Numbered from the stretch's first letter, positions 1 to 12,032 are shown. The stretch: DNA of 64,000 nt from Perilla frutescens (GCA_026008535.1 BRKX01000014.1:23272694-23336693); one strand, 5' to 3'. Program-made: numbers and translations. Notes: generated by a model from the letters alone, not told the origin.

Positions 1-1146
1 TCCTCAAACACTACCATTAACCCCAAGGAGAATTGCAAGGCCATAACCCTTCGAAGTGGAACATCTTATAAGGAGCCCGATATGCCCGATCAAGAGAAAG
101 AAGCTTTGGGTGAGGAAGAGCCGAGAGAAGAACAAAGAGGGGATGATGAAGGTGAGAAGGAAGATGCTATAAGGAAAGCAAAAGGGGTCCCTAGGGATCA
201 AAGAGACGTTGAGTCAAGGATGGATGTGCCTTATCCTCAGAGGCTCCGAAAAATTAAGCACGATGAACAATTTTCCAAATTCTTGGACATCTTCAGAAGA
301 GTGCAAATAAACATACCCCTAGTGGAGGCTTTACAACAAATGCCTACGTATGCTAAATTTCTTAAGGAGGTAGTCACGAAGAAAAGGAGGTTGGGTAATT
401 ATGAGACCGTTAACCTAATGGAAAATTGTAGTACATTGATCCAACAAAAATTGCCCGCAAAAATGAAGGACCCTGGAAGTTTTAACATCACAGTGACCAT
501 TGGAGATAGCCAAGAGAGGAGAGCCCTTTATGATCTTGGTGCAAGTATAAATCTCATGCCATTGTCATTTTTCCTGAGGTTAAATGTGGGAGAGATAAAA
601 CCTACGACAATCTGTTTGCAAATGGCGGATAGGTCGCTAACCTACCCAAAGGGAATCGTGGAAGACATTCTCATCAAGGTGAACGACTTCATATTCCCCG
701 TAGATTTTGTCATCTTAGACATGGAGGAGGACAAAAACGTGCCCCTCATTTTGGGAAGACCGTTCTTGGCAACGAGGAAGACACTCATTGATGTGTCAAA
801 AGGGGAGCTCACACTTCGCTTAAATGATGAAAGTAGTACATTTTCAATTTACAATGCGATGAAGTTTCATGATGATAACGAGGAGTCCATGAGAGTGGAA
901 GATTGTAAAGTGATGAAGATTGTAGAAGAATGTATTGAAGAGACAATGATGGAGAATTGCATCTCTCAAGACCCCTTGGAAACCATCTTGTTTGCATCCA
1001 TCTACTCTTCTTCTTCAATTGATGATTTTGATGATAATATCGATATTGTGGATTGTGTGTTTGCTCTTGATTCCCCACAGGAATCCCAAGATGAGGAAAT
1101 TGATTTTGCCATTAAGGGATGGAAAAGGGGAAGCACTGAAGAATAA
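1..1146 (+). pseudogene. gag C-terminus and aspartic protease of the Athila-type element (partial)
   Basis: The frame is open from the first base, so the gag start lies upstream of the window. The early stretch (CKAITLRSG, about 33-60) is typical of the gag C-terminal part of Athila and Tat elements. A charged acidic linker follows. The retropepsin-like domain is at about 480-830 with the active-site motif DLGAS at 532-546, where many retroelements have DTGA or DSGA; DLGAS is common in Athila. The C-terminal part is acidic and low in known motifs. The frame ends in TAA at 1144-1146, whereas the pol homology continues in another frame, so a frameshift lies at about 1090-1140. In intact relatives gag-pol is usually one polyprotein. 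Confidence 0.85.
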
Positions 1147-4070
1147 AGGAGTGAAGAAAAAGGAGACAAAGGAAGAGTTGAAGTCCCTTCCGGGACACTT
1201 AAGGTATGCTTTTTTAGGTGAAAATGAAACCTACCCCATGATTGTGTTGGATTATTTGTCAGCATGTGAGCTAGATAAATTGCTTAGAGTCTTGAGGAAG
1301 TATAAGTCCACTCTAGGTTGGTTTATTGCTGATTTAAAAGGGATTAGCACGTCTGTGTGTATGCATAGGATTTTGCTTGAGGATGAGTACAAACCACGTG
1401 TGCAACCACAACGTAGGCTAAACCCCATTATGCAAGAAGTTGTGAGAAAAGAAGTTTTGAAATGGCTTGATGCGGGCATAATTTATGCTATATTTGATAG
1501 CGAGTGGGTTAGCCCCACTCAGGTTGTATCCAAAAAGGGAGGCATGACAGTTGTCCAAAATGAGGGTAGTGAATCCATAGCTACTAAAGTTGTCACAGGT
1601 TGGAGGGTTTGCATAGATTATCGAGCTCTAAATGCTGCCACTAGGAAGGACCACTTTCCCCTACCATTCATTGATCAAATGTTGGATAGGTTAGCTGGAT
1701 ATGAGTTCTATTGTTTTCTAGATGGCTATTCTGGATACAATCAAATTCTAATAGCTCCTGAAGACCAACATAAGGCAACATTCACTTGTCTCTATGGAAT
1801 TTTTACTTTTCGCATGATGTCTTTCGGTTTGTGTAATGCTCCGGCTACTTTCCAAAGATGTATGATGTCAATCTTCCATGATTTGATTGAAAAGATAATG
1901 GAGGTCTTTATGGATGATTTCTCGGTCTTTGGGAATTCTTTTGATAATTGCTTGGATAACTTAACACGAGTTTTGTAGCGTTGTGAGGAGACTAACCTTG
2001 TCTTAAACTGGGAAAAATGCCATTTTATGGTAAGAGACGGAATAGTCCTTAGCCACAAAGTATCCGCTGCAGGCTTGGAGGTGGATCGAGCCAAAATAGT
2101 AGTCATTGAGAAGCTTCCACCCCCTGCAAATGAAAAGGGAGTCCAGAGTTTGCTTGGCCATGCCGGGTTTTATTAGGCGTTTCATTAAGGATTTTTCAAA
2201 AATTTCTAAACCTTTGTGTAAATTGCTTGAAAAATCTAATGAGTTTGTGTTTGATGGCGAATGTGTGCAGGCGTTTGAGACCCTGAAGAAGGCCCTTATG
2301 ACGGCCCCGGTACTCATTGCCCCGGATTGGAGTGAGCCATTTGAGCTCATATGTGATGCAAGCGAGGTAGCCGTGGGGGCCGCATTAGGGCAAAGAAGAG
2401 AAAAGTTGTTCCGGGTGATCTACTACGGAAGCAAGACTTTGGACCCGGTACAAATCAATTACACAACCATGGAAAGGGAATTGTTGGCGGTCGTATACGC
2501 TTTTGATAAGTTCCGGCCCTACCTCATTGGGGCCCGAACTATCGTGCATATAGATCATGCGGCCCTGCGATATCTATTTGCTAAAAAGGATGCCAAACAT
2601 AGATTGATACGAGGGATTTTGTTGCTGCAAGAGTTTGACATGGAGATCAAGGACCGGAGAGGTTGTGAGAATGTGGTGGCGGACCACTTTTCTCGGCTTG
2701 AACATACCTCGGATGAGTTAGAAGACAAGAGGCCAATAAATTATGATTTTCCGGATGAGAGGATACTAGCCATAAGAGCCACCACACCGTGGTTTGCGGA
2801 CTTTGTGAATTACTTAGTGGCAGGGGTCAAGCCCGTGGAACTTGAGGGTTATAAAAGAAAAAAATTCTTTCATGATGTGAAGTTTTTCATTTGGGATGAA
2901 CCATACCTCTATAGGGGCTGTGCCGACTTGATTTTGAGGAAATGCGTACCAGAAGACCAATGGAGGGAAATCCTTGAAGCATGCCATATCGGGCCAAGTG
3001 GTGGCCATTTTGGTGCTAACCGGACCGCTAGAAAGGTCCTCCAAAGTGGATTCTATTGGCCTACATTATTTAAAGATGTCGAAGGGTTTGCAAAGAGTTA
3101 TGGACAATGTCAGAAGATAGGTTCAATTTCCAAGAGAGACGAGGTGCCTATGAGAAATACAATTGAAGTGGAACTCTTCGATGTATGGGGTATAGATTTT
3201 ATGGGTCCGTTTGTAGCCTTTGAAGGAAATATGTACATACTTTTGGCCATTGATTATGTGTCCCGTTAGATAGAAGCGGTGCCCACAAAGACGAATGACT
3301 CCAAGGTGGTACTCAAATTCTTGAGGAGGAACATACTCATACGTTTCGGTGCTCCGAGAGCCCTCATCAGTGATGGTGGCTCCCACTTCTGTAATAGATG
3401 GATATCGATGCTACTTACTAGGCATGGGATGAAGCACAAAATCACCACACCATATCACCCCCAAGCCAATGGTCAGGCGGAGTTAGCAAACAGAGAAGTC
3501 AAGCAAATTCTACAGAAGGTGGTTAGGACTAATGGCAAAGACTGGGCCTCATTGTTGGATGAGGCACTTTGGGCGTATAGGACCGCCTACAAGACGCCGT
3601 TAGGAATGTCACCATATCAACTCGTCTTTGGAAAGTCATGCCACTTACCAGTTGAGCTCACTCACAAGGCTTTTTGGGCAACAAAGAAGCTCAATTTTGA
3701 CCCTATGACATCGAGGGGAGAACGGATCTTTCAATTGAATGAACTTGATGAGTTTCGGATGGAAGCTTTTGAAAATTCCTCAATTTACAAGCTCCGGGCA
3801 AAGTGTTACCATGACAAGCTCATAAGAAACAAAGAGTTGGCCCCGAGGGATGAGGTACTTCTGTTTAATTCAAGACTTAAGCTCTTCCCCGGGAAGTTGA
3901 AAACAAAGTGGAGTGGCCCATTCACGATTGAGAGGATTTTCGATGAAGGCGCCATTGAGCTCAAGGGAAGGGATGGATGCTTTTTTGTAGTAAATGGGCA
4001 TCGAGTCAAGAAATTCTACACACCCGAAGACAAACTTGAGACTACCATGTGTTACCTACAAGACGTCTAA
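1115..4070 (+). pseudogene. pol: reverse transcriptase, RNase H and integrase of the Athila-type element, broken
   Basis: RT spans about 1380-2000, with the catalytic motif FMDDF at 1907-1921. RNase H spans about 2340-2700 (ICDASE and a downstream DHAALRYLF block). Integrase follows, with a zinc-binding H-H-C-C region at about 2985-3120 and a D,D,E core: GIDFMGPF near 3190, LISDGG near 3365 and the NGQAELANRE block near 3470. Breaks are an in-frame TAG at 1976-1978, a frameshift at about 2174 inside the RT-RNase H connection, and TAG at 3267-3269 inside the integrase core where a Trp codon is expected. In the zinc finger the first Cys of the CxxC pair appears replaced (SYGQCQ). The frame ends after a short C-terminal tail at 4070. 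Confidence 0.9.
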
Positions 4071-4261
4071 TGTTTGGTAACCCTGTCGAGCTAACGACGT
4101 TAAACTTAGCGCTCATTGGGAGGCAACCCAATCTTTATTTTGTTGCTTTTATTTCCTTTTTAAGTTTTCTTATTCTATGTAGTTTTGTGTTTCTTGTCGT
4201 TTTTAGTCTTGTTGATTTGTGGTTTTTAATAGTTTGTTTAGTATAGTGCTAAAGTGCAAGG

Positions 4262-4560
4262 GATTGGGCTAAAATTTCACCAAGTATGGAGCCCCGAGCA
4301 CAGTGTGGCGCGACCCGGTGCCAGAGTCGGTGCGAGTGCACTTGTTTACAGAGGGTGCAAAACACCGTTGATCGGTGCGACCCGACCCAGAAGTGGACTG
4401 GCGCGAGCAGCTCAGTCGCACCCCAAGGCGCGGCCCGACCGATGAATGGCCTAGCGCGAGCAGCTAAGTCGCATCCCGAGGCACGACCCGACTGCCCAGC
4501 GAAGTTGCGCCCCCCAGTCGCGCCCGACTTACGGGTTTTTAAACCCCCTACCCCTTTCAT
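4262..4560 (+). promoter_or_regulatory. GC-rich promoter-like block between pol and the env-position ORF
   Basis: The block consists of repeated GCGCGACC/GTCGC units in an otherwise AT-rich element. The same motif order (GCGCGACC, then GTGCAGGAGCGG-like, CAGAGG, AAAACACCG/AAAGCACGAC, CAGTCGC) occurs in the 3' LTR at about 8,910-9,200, upstream of its TATA box. In the internal copy a TTTTTAAACCCC stretch at about 4535-4546 sits where the LTR has its TATAAAT box. A pyrimidine-rich leader and a splice-donor-like site follow. I infer a duplicated U3-type core that could drive the downstream ORF; function is not shown by sequence alone. Confidence 0.5.
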
Positions 4561-4673
4561 TTCTTTTCACTTCTTCTTCTCGATTTCTGTAAATCCTCTC
4601 ACACCCACACACAAAAGCATCACAATTTCATCTATTTTTCATTCCCATAAGCACTTTAACACTCAAATCCAAG

Positions 4674-5501
4674 GTATGGAGCTCTCTTTACTCTTTTCTC
4701 CAATTGTTATGGTTAAAATTCATCATTTGGATTAATTCGGGGAATTTAGATTTTAGATGTGCAATGTGCTTGTTGTTGGTTGATATGTCTTCCTATCCAT
4801 GAGCTTGAGTGAATTATGTGAGAAATTTGGTTGTGTATGGTGGAATTTTGGTGTACCTACAACTAGGGTTCTTAGAAATTGGGTAAAATTGGGGAAATTT
4901 CCATTTTGATGCACAATTTACTTCTTGTTCGGTACAATTGATGTTTATTCTTCCCATAGACCACGAACATATAGGAATTTTGTTTGGATTATGGCTTCGA
5001 TTTGCAAATTCTTTATTTTCATGAATTATGGTGCTTGATGATTTGGGAAAATGCTATTGATATGGACCCATTTGTAATTTCAAGGTGTTTTAGGCCAAAT
5101 ATTTGTGTCATTGTTATCTATTGTTGTTCGGAACCCAAATGGAAATCATGATGGATTGATGAAGCATGAATAGGGATTATGGAGATCTTAGGGGATTGTG
5201 TGTGTCATTTGGAATTTTGTCCCTTTGATGAGCTTCATTTGTGCAATTAAATGCCCCGTGATGTTTGATTAAGAATGATGCCCCTTATGCTAGCTTTTGG
5301 TGCAAATTTTGACATGTGAAGTTGTGTATAGTTGAAATGAATGTTGCTTGGGTGTAGTGAGTCGTTGAAGGGGTTGAAATTGTGTAAGTGGTAGTTTTAC
5401 TTAAGTGTCGGCTCCTCATGGTCTAGATTGGTGCATACGCCCGTTATGTATTATATCCTCTAAAATATGTGTTTGATGGAATTATGCTTTGTTTATTCAA
5501 G
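4674..5501 (+). other. Probable intron in the leader of the env-position ORF
   Basis: The sequence CAAG/GTATGG at 4670-4679 is a good splice donor. TTTATTCAAG at 5492-5501 is a good acceptor with a T-rich approach. It is followed two bases later by the ATG that opens the env-position ORF. The 828-bp stretch holds no ORF and is T-rich, as plant introns are. Spliced subgenomic transcripts for the env-position ORF are known in this retrotransposon group; here splicing is inferred from the junctions only. Confidence 0.5.
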
Positions 5502-5503
5502 GT

Positions 5504-7230
5504 ATGGCTCGACGAGATAGGGAGGGACTTCGAAGGAGACAAGTAGAGTCCGAGAGTAGTGAGGAGGAAGCTCGGGATTATGATGAGGGTAATGAAGAAG
5601 AGGAAGAAGAAAATGAGAAATTTGACGATGAAGAGGCGGGGGACGATAAGGATAATGAAGGAGAAGAGGAAGAAGATATTGATGAAGATGAAGTAGAGGA
5701 GGATGAGGCATCGTTTTTCCCTTTAAATTGGAATGGAGATCACCCAAGCGAAGTGGGAGTCCATTTACTTAAACATGAGCATAGAAAGAAATGGTTGAGA
5801 CTGTCTAAACATTTTGAGATTAAGGCAACCAAGTTTGCGGATGCAGCGGCTACCCGATAGTTGGGAATCAACGAAGATGTTTGGAGGTTGTTTGGACGAC
5901 TGGGGTGGACACATGTGCTGGAGGGAGGATGGGTGACTTACCCAGTGTTAGTAAAAGAATTCTTGGCTACACTGAAAGTCAAGTCTACTGATGCAAAGGG
6001 GCCCATTTGGTGCAAGTTTCGACTGAGAAACCAGAACTGGCGGTTTACTATGGCTGAGATGAACCGTATTTTTGGCACTCCGTGTGATGGAATCTTGAAC
6101 TCGTACCCTACTTTCCGCCTCGAGGACTTTTGGAGGCATATCATGGACCCCGATCCCAGGATGGTCCGTTATGACTCGAGCAAGGCTAAGGCCTCCCACA
6201 TCCAGAATCTGATCTTCTGCTACATTCAGCGGGTCCTCTCATCCACAGTTTTAGCCCGTCATGAGAATAGTGGTTTCCGCAATCAGGAAATCCACATTAT
6301 ATGGTGTATGTTGAAAGCGATCAATGTGGACTTTGCAGCTCATTTTGTCGACCAATGCAAGAGGCAAGCTGCACTGGGTAGTGGGAAGATATGTATTGGG
6401 GGACTAATCACCTCAATTGCTCGAGCTTTGGATGTGGACCTCACCAATTATGTAGTTGTGCCTGGGTCCAGGAGGATCAACCTGCAGCACCTCCGTAATG
6501 CCCGCATGATAGGGTCGACCGCTCCACTTCCATTTCAGTTCCTCTTGAAGAATCGAGTCTAGTTCCCTCTCCCTAATCCTACTTCACCTCAATCACTATT
6601 TTTGAGGATCAGCGGAACTGGATGATGAGCACACCAGAGCACCGCGCCCTGATGATCGTGATTGATACCGGTCCACGTAGGTCCCCTCAAGGGGAAGCAT
6701 CTACATCTCAGGCGCCCAGGGCAGTGAGGCGGTCTAGGGAGGATGTGCAGGAAGAGAGGTTCAGCAACATGGAAGGGATGATGACAGAGATGACGGTCAA
6801 CTTGGGGAATATGCGGGTAGATATGACTTCCAGATTTGGAGATATGCGCACGGAGATGGATATGCGCTTCACGGGACTGCAAGCGAACTTTGATGCACGC
6901 TTCACATGATTGCAGGAGGATTTGGGCGCCCGCTTCACGGGCATGCATGAGGAGCTGAACACGAGGTTCTCCAATCTCCAGTCACACATCGATTCCCGCT
7001 TCACCGGGATCAGTGCTGAAATCCAGGGCCTGCAAGGAAATTTCAATACTTTCCAATCTGGTTTCAATGATTTTGCAGGTTACATGAGGCAGTGGACTAG
7101 ACAGAGCTCATTTTCACAGCGGCCTCCTCAGCAGTTTCAGCAGTACTCTCCATATCCGTATCCATATCCGCCCTATCCTCCGTACCAGCCACAGCAGCCA
7201 CCTCAAGACAGAGATTGCTCCGAGAACTAA
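5504..7230 (+). pseudogene. Env-position ORF (ATHILA ORF-1-like protein), broken by stops and a frameshift
   Basis: The start is the ATG at 5504, just after the predicted splice acceptor. The protein begins basic (MARRDREGLRRRQ) and is followed by a long Glu/Asp-rich stretch (about 5545-5710). A globular domain with ATHILA ORF-1 character follows (about 5710-6560), including PIWCKFRLRNQNWRFTMAEM at about 6000-6060. The C-terminal part is a repeated coiled-coil (TRFGDMRTEM, RFTGLQANFDARFT and similar heptads, 6,720-7,080) and ends in a Tyr/Pro/Gln-rich tail (7,130-7,215). Breaks are TAG at 5858-5860, a frameshift near 6560 with further stops at 6560-6576, and TGA at 6907-6909. No transmembrane segment or signal peptide is evident, so an envelope function is not supported. 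Confidence 0.75.
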
Positions 7231-7294
7231 GTTTGTCTCTCTCAACGGTCCCACAAGTCTTCCACCCAAACTTGACCTACCTTTGGCATGGTGC

Positions 7295-7310
7295 AAGTTT
7301 GGGGGAGAGG
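7295..7310 (+). other. Polypurine tract-like sequence after the env-position ORF
   Basis: AAGTTTGGGGGAGAGG lies 65 bp after the env-position stop. It matches the polypurine tract immediately before the 3' LTR (8724-8736) over its first 13 bases. In Athila and Tat elements such extra tracts are plausible second plus-strand priming sites. The role here is inferred. Confidence 0.5.
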
Positions 7311-8723
7311 ATATGCCAGATGTGACCTGTTGAGCACAAGCCTCTAGTTTCTCCTAGTTCTCGTGAACAATTTATGTTTTATGATTATTTGGTTATGTTA
7401 TTTAGATACTATGGTATGTTTATTTAGGAGAATTTGATAGCCCCGCTGATTTGTATGGATAAATTTGATCGTTAGGATTTTATTTGGGCTATGTAATAAG
7501 TTATGCTCGGATTTGGGTGTGAATCTTGTTTCGATATTTTTACTATCTTTGAGCATTTATTTGTCCTCTTTGCATGAGTAGAGGAAAGCAGGATGAGATT
7601 GAGCATGACTAGGGATTTGTGTAACCTTGCCTATGATGATGAATTTGTGCAAAATTTTTTGAAAAATCATGCATGGAAATGAGTGATTGGTGATTAGCAT
7701 ATAGATTAAATTATGAAATTTTGGCATGACTTGCATTGCACGTGAGATTTGAGCCATATTACTTTTCATTGCTTGAGAGCCATCTTCAACAATGCTAGCA
7801 TCTACAGAACTTGCTTTACAAACTCATATAGTTATGTATGTGCTCAAAGAAACATGAAGATGACCTAAGGCGGTTCTTGTTAAAACTTTTGAGCCTAGAA
7901 TTTTCTTTTACTACTAAACACATCCTTCGTCTACCCCTTTTGAGCTATGATGGTTATTATTTTGTTGAAAAGCCAAGGGTAGTATGATTGACGAAAATAG
8001 TAGGCTTGGAATGACAACAATGGGGGAACATAAAATGTGAAGTGTTTCGAGAATGATAAATATGATTCTAGCCTTGATAAATTCAAAGTGAGTCCTTCTC
8101 CTATAACTAAAAAAGGGAAACAATAGAGTGAAGATAGAAAAATGATAGAAGAAAAGAAAAAAAAATGATCACTCTAGCTCTTGCTTTGAAAGTAAAGAAA
8201 AGTTTATAGAAGAAGTGAACCAAAAAGAAAGCTAAGGATTGTCCGTTTTATGGCTACATTTTCCCCTAGAAAGTTTGTGAAGGGTAGAAGAAAGCTGTGT
8301 AGATGGCTTTACTTAGATTTGCATTAGGAATGGGCTTAGTTAGAGCCACTATTCCCCATATTTTCCTACCCGTCCAAAGAGCAGAACGCTTCAACCCGAA
8401 AGACCTATGTGATTCTTGTTTCTAAGCACATATTGTGATAATATTGAGTTATTTTGCAAGCCTATGGTTGCATGTTGGTATTGCTTGATGTTGAGTGAAA
8501 ATATGCCTTTCTTGACCCCCGTGAGGTTTAATTGTGTGATTGATTCTTCAACTAAAAGAGGGGAGCCGAAGTTTCATGATTCGATCTTTATGGGCTTTGA
8601 TCTCGTTTTCTTTGCATGAGCTTTAGCTATTTCTTCTTAGGCATCAAGGCTTAAAAATCCCATATGATTGTATCTTTCAATTCCGTGTGTTTCTATTTCT
8701 TGTTTGAGGACAAACAAGTGTTT
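7311..8723 (+). other. Noncoding 3' region of the Athila-type element
   Basis: This stretch lies between the env-position ORF and the 3' LTR. It has only short chance ORFs, an A-rich run near 8,150-8,170 and no domain that I recognise. A long untranslated region before the 3' LTR is usual for Athila elements. Confidence 0.6.
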
Positions 8724-8736
8724 AAGTTTGGGGGAG
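8724..8736 (+). other. Polypurine tract of the Athila-type element
   Basis: AAGTTTGGGGGAG stands directly before the TGACAAAC that opens the 3' LTR, which is the expected position for the primer of plus-strand DNA synthesis. Confidence 0.8.
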
Positions 8737-8737
8737 T

Positions 8738-10253
8738 TGACAAACGGGATTTTCGCCCGTATTTCCGAGCATAACATATTCGTTTTATTGATCTTTTCAT
8801 ATATATTTAACGTTCTAATGCTTCTTTTCCGTTTTATTTTATAATAAGTGTTTTTAAACAATGTCGTGCAATTTCAGGGCAAAATCGATCGGGTCGGGGC
8901 TCAAAGGAAGACAGTCGGCGCGACCTGGGTGCAGGAGCGGCGCAAGTGCGCGTCTATGCAGAGGCCTCGAAAGCACGACATATGGCGCAGCCCGACTCAG
9001 GCCAAGGAGGCGCGACCAGCTCGGTCGCGCCACCCAGCGCGACCCGAGCCAGGCCCGGCGCGGGTTCAGAGTGGGCGCGACCGGACGTCCATGCAGAGGC
9101 CCTGAAAGCACGACGCCCGGCGCAGCCCGAGCCATGACGGTCCGGCGTGACCACCTCAGTCGCGCCCCCTGACGCGGCCCGACTGGGGCGCGACCGAGCC
9201 CATGTCGCGCCCCCTGTTCTGTTCTGATTTTTAGCATTTTTATTTCTTTTTCATTTTATTTTTATTGTGCGGATTTGTAGGGGTATAAATACCCATCCTT
9301 GTTCAAACTAGGGCAACAATTCAATTACTAGCCCCCAAATTTAGAAACTTAGACTTGGAGAGAAAATTTTGGAATACAAGTTTGAAGGTTGTGAAGATTT
9401 TGGAAGCAAAAAAAGTGAAGTTTGAAGATTGTTTCATCCCTTTTCGGGTTTACTCTTATCTATGATTATGATTTCTTTCTTCTTTATCCATTTTTGTTTA
9501 TCTTCATGTTTAGACATGTCTAGCTAAATTTTGTAGTCCTAGGGTGATATGATTTGACATTAAATGGTTGGGTGAATGGATGAAAAAGCATGTTAATCCT
9601 CTCTCTTTGTACTTTCCATGAATCAATGGTTTGATTTTATCTAACTAGGGTTGGCCTCCTTGAGTTGGATTTTATGTTGATTATGTTTTGAGAAAAACTA
9701 ATTAGCATTAGGAGTTGATTTGTGGGACCTATTAGGTATTAAATGAGAATTTATGCCTAGTTGGATTTTTGGTTGATTAATTGTGCTTGAATTTGAGGAA
9801 ATTGGAGTTTAGTCCTAAAGATAGGAGAATTCCCTTTTGTTCAATTAAATCTTAGAAACTCGAGAGAGTCTAGGATTATTTTTAGAATTAATCTTGAGCG
9901 GAATTAATTTGCTTTCTAATCTTGAAACCCATCATTTGTGTTGATGAATATTACCATAGGGCTTTTCCCTTTCATTTGTTACCCCTTTTAGTAGATTTGT
10001 GATTGTTTGAGTTCATTCTCGTTTATTCCAACAACTTGTTAATTTCCACACTTGAAGTAAAAGAAAAACCAAATTCAACCTATGATTTTGTGATGCTTGA
10101 CTTGTAAAATGACATGAATATGGTGCTTGCATGTCTTGGATTATCTAAATTCCCTGTGGATTCAACCCTAATTTTCCTTGTACTACAATCTGCTTGTATA
10201 CTTGCAAGTTAAAATTGGGTATTAAAACTCTTAGTAGGAAAAATATTCCATCA
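8738..10253 (+). repeat. 3' LTR of the Athila-type element
   Basis: The LTR starts TGACAAACGGG after the polypurine tract and is taken to end at TTCCATCA (10253), about 1.5 kb. It holds a GC-rich duplicated block (8,890-9,220), then a TATAAAT box at 9284-9290 in the sequence GGGGTATAAATACCC, which should start transcription about 30 bp downstream. The 3' boundary rests only on the CA end and on loss of LTR-like sequence, so it may be off by some bases. Confidence 0.75.
8890..9220 (+). repeat. GC-rich tandem duplication in the LTR U3 region
   Basis: Two units of about 135 bp repeat here: GCAGAGGCC followed by GAAAGCACGAC occurs at 8958 and again at 9093, each followed by CAGCCCGA and TCGCGCC runs. 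The block is rich in CpG and in short palindromes such as GGCGCGACC/GGTCGCGCC, in contrast to the AT-rich remainder of the LTR. It is related to the internal block at 4262-4560. Confidence 0.75.
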
Positions 10254-11221
10254 AGCGGCTGCGGATTGGGCTGAAGATCCCCCGACCTGTGAGGGAAGTT
10301 ACCTTGAGTTTTGTACTCCTATATATATATGGTTTTCATGGCAGAGGCCAAACAACAATCAACAACAATTCATACCACAACACTTACAATTTATTTTTGC
10401 TTTAGTATTACTTTTATATTCTGCATTTTAATAATTCTTTTATTTTGTTCTGAGGCTAAAATGAGAATCGCAGGCTAAAATGAGAATCGCATGAGGCTAA
10501 AATGATCGAAGTAGGAGGCTAAAATTGACGTGACATTTTCCACTAGGATTCACCGTTCCCAATTAGAATTTATTACGTTCTGATTAGAGCTCATATGATC
10601 CCAACTAGTAATTATGAAATTCGCAATTAACTGATAAATTAATACACTACTGCAACCTATAGAACGTCTGTTTCAAAACCTCGTACTTCGGATTTTCTGC
10701 AGGAGGAGCAAAGTGTGTGTGGCTGATGCTAATTAATTAATAGATATATATTTTTCGCAAAATTATTCATCATGAGAGAAGGGCATTTTCTTTTTATTTT
10801 TTTTATATTATTGGTTCTGGCTTGGTCCAATTCAAGCCATCCAGAAAATCTCATCACACTTAACCAAGTATATATATACACTATATATATATGCCACTTG
10901 TTAGTACCTTATCTAGAGAAAGATCGATTGGATTGATACGGTAAACTTACATTAAAAAAAAGGTAGGCATATAACTTATACTAGGACCATGTGAGATCAT
11001 GCACGTTATACACATCATATCATACTTAATTACTTTGATATGTAGCCAATTCGGATAAAAAAGAGTTGTGGCATAGCTAGAAAATTACTTTGGAAAATAC
11101 TAACTTTACAGTCGATTGCATATCTTAATTACAACATGCTTAATTATGATAAGACCTAGAGATATCGAATACTACCTAGTGTGAAAATCTAAGTTAATAT
11201 CATATTGCTTACGCGCGCGCC
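10254..11221. other. AT-rich intergenic stretch without a gene
   Basis: No coding potential is seen. A short imperfect tandem repeat with the unit AGGCTAAAATGAGAATCGC lies at about 10453-10525. Several TATATA runs occur near 10,320 and 10,870-10,895. Confidence 0.6.
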
Positions 11222-11776
11222 CAGTGGTGGATCCAGAATTTTTTCTTAATTAGGGGGTGGAGCAACAAGTTTTTGCGCTTTCCTTTTACTTGTGCGGCTT
11301 AGATAAAACAGTGAAGGATCCAGAAGGATTGCTAATAGAAAATATTATTGTTTATTAAAATAAATAATTGAAAATAATAGCTAGAATAAAATAATATTGA
11401 AATGATATTTTCTAAACTTATTTATTAATCTAAATTAAATTGATTATGCCTAGCAATAATAATTCAAAAGAATAAACTCGTACAAATCACTTGATATAAA
11501 AAGTATAATTTTACGTGTTTAAGAGTGACAAAATAATAAAAAGGATAATTTCACAATATATAATTTATAAAATAAATTATGTGAATAACATATATTAATA
11601 ATTTCAAATAAAAAATTCAACCACAATTCACTATTAATTTAAATTTGAAATCAATATAATAAATATATAATCTATAATAAAAAAATAGCCTAGATTTAAA
11701 AATAAAAAATTAACTAGTAAAGATACTAATTTAACTAATGTGCAATATTTATAAATTATAACCCTATATGACAAAA

Positions 11777-11972
11777 ACTTGTATGAGACGGTCTCATACA
11801 TGAGACGGATCAATACATGTGAGTTAATGATACTTCACCCATAAATAATGATACCCACATGCGGGTATAAATAATGATATTCACATGTGAGTTAATGATA
11901 CTTCACCCATAAATAATGATCCCCGCATGTGAGTATTGACCCGTCTCATGTATGAGACGGTCTCACCCAAGT
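11777..11972. mobile_element. MITE with GAGACGGTCTCA inverted ends
   Basis: The left arm ACTTGTATGAGACGGTCTCA and the right arm TGAGACGGTCTCACCCAAGT are inverted copies that extend inward for about 35 bp (…ATACATGAGACGGRTCAATA). The centre holds three imperfect copies of a 40-45 bp unit with GTTAATGATACTTCACCC and AATAATGAT. Each arm also contains the self-palindrome GAGACGGTCTC, so the element would fold strongly. It is gene-free. Confidence 0.7.
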
Positions 11973-11979
11973 CTGCCCC

Positions 11980-11984
<5 letters not shown>

Positions 11985-12029
<45 letters not shown>
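11985..12029. repeat. (TA)n microsatellite
   Basis: About 45 bp of uninterrupted TA repeat. It directly abuts the inverted-repeat element that starts at 12030, and a shorter TA run abuts that element's other end (13156-13169). Confidence 0.95.

Positions 12030-12032
<3 letters not shown>

Larger units (their letters stand above)
1..10253 (+). mobile_element. Athila-type Ty3/gypsy LTR retrotransposon, 5' part outside the window
   Basis: The order gag end, protease, RT, RNase H, integrase, a further ORF in the envelope position, polypurine tract and 3' LTR is that of the plant Athila lineage. The protease motif DLGAS followed by INLMP, the RT motif FMDDF and the ATHILA ORF-1-like protein after pol fit that lineage. 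The element enters from the left edge, so its 5' LTR and primer binding site are not visible. All three coding blocks carry stops or frameshifts, so this copy is not autonomous. The 3' end is taken as the CA at 10253; with no 5' flank a target duplication cannot be tested. Confidence 0.9.

Noticed and set aside
8848..9237. Arg/Ala/Pro-rich ORFs on both strands
   Set aside because: They are open only because of the GC-rich LTR block; all frames are open there, and none has a domain.
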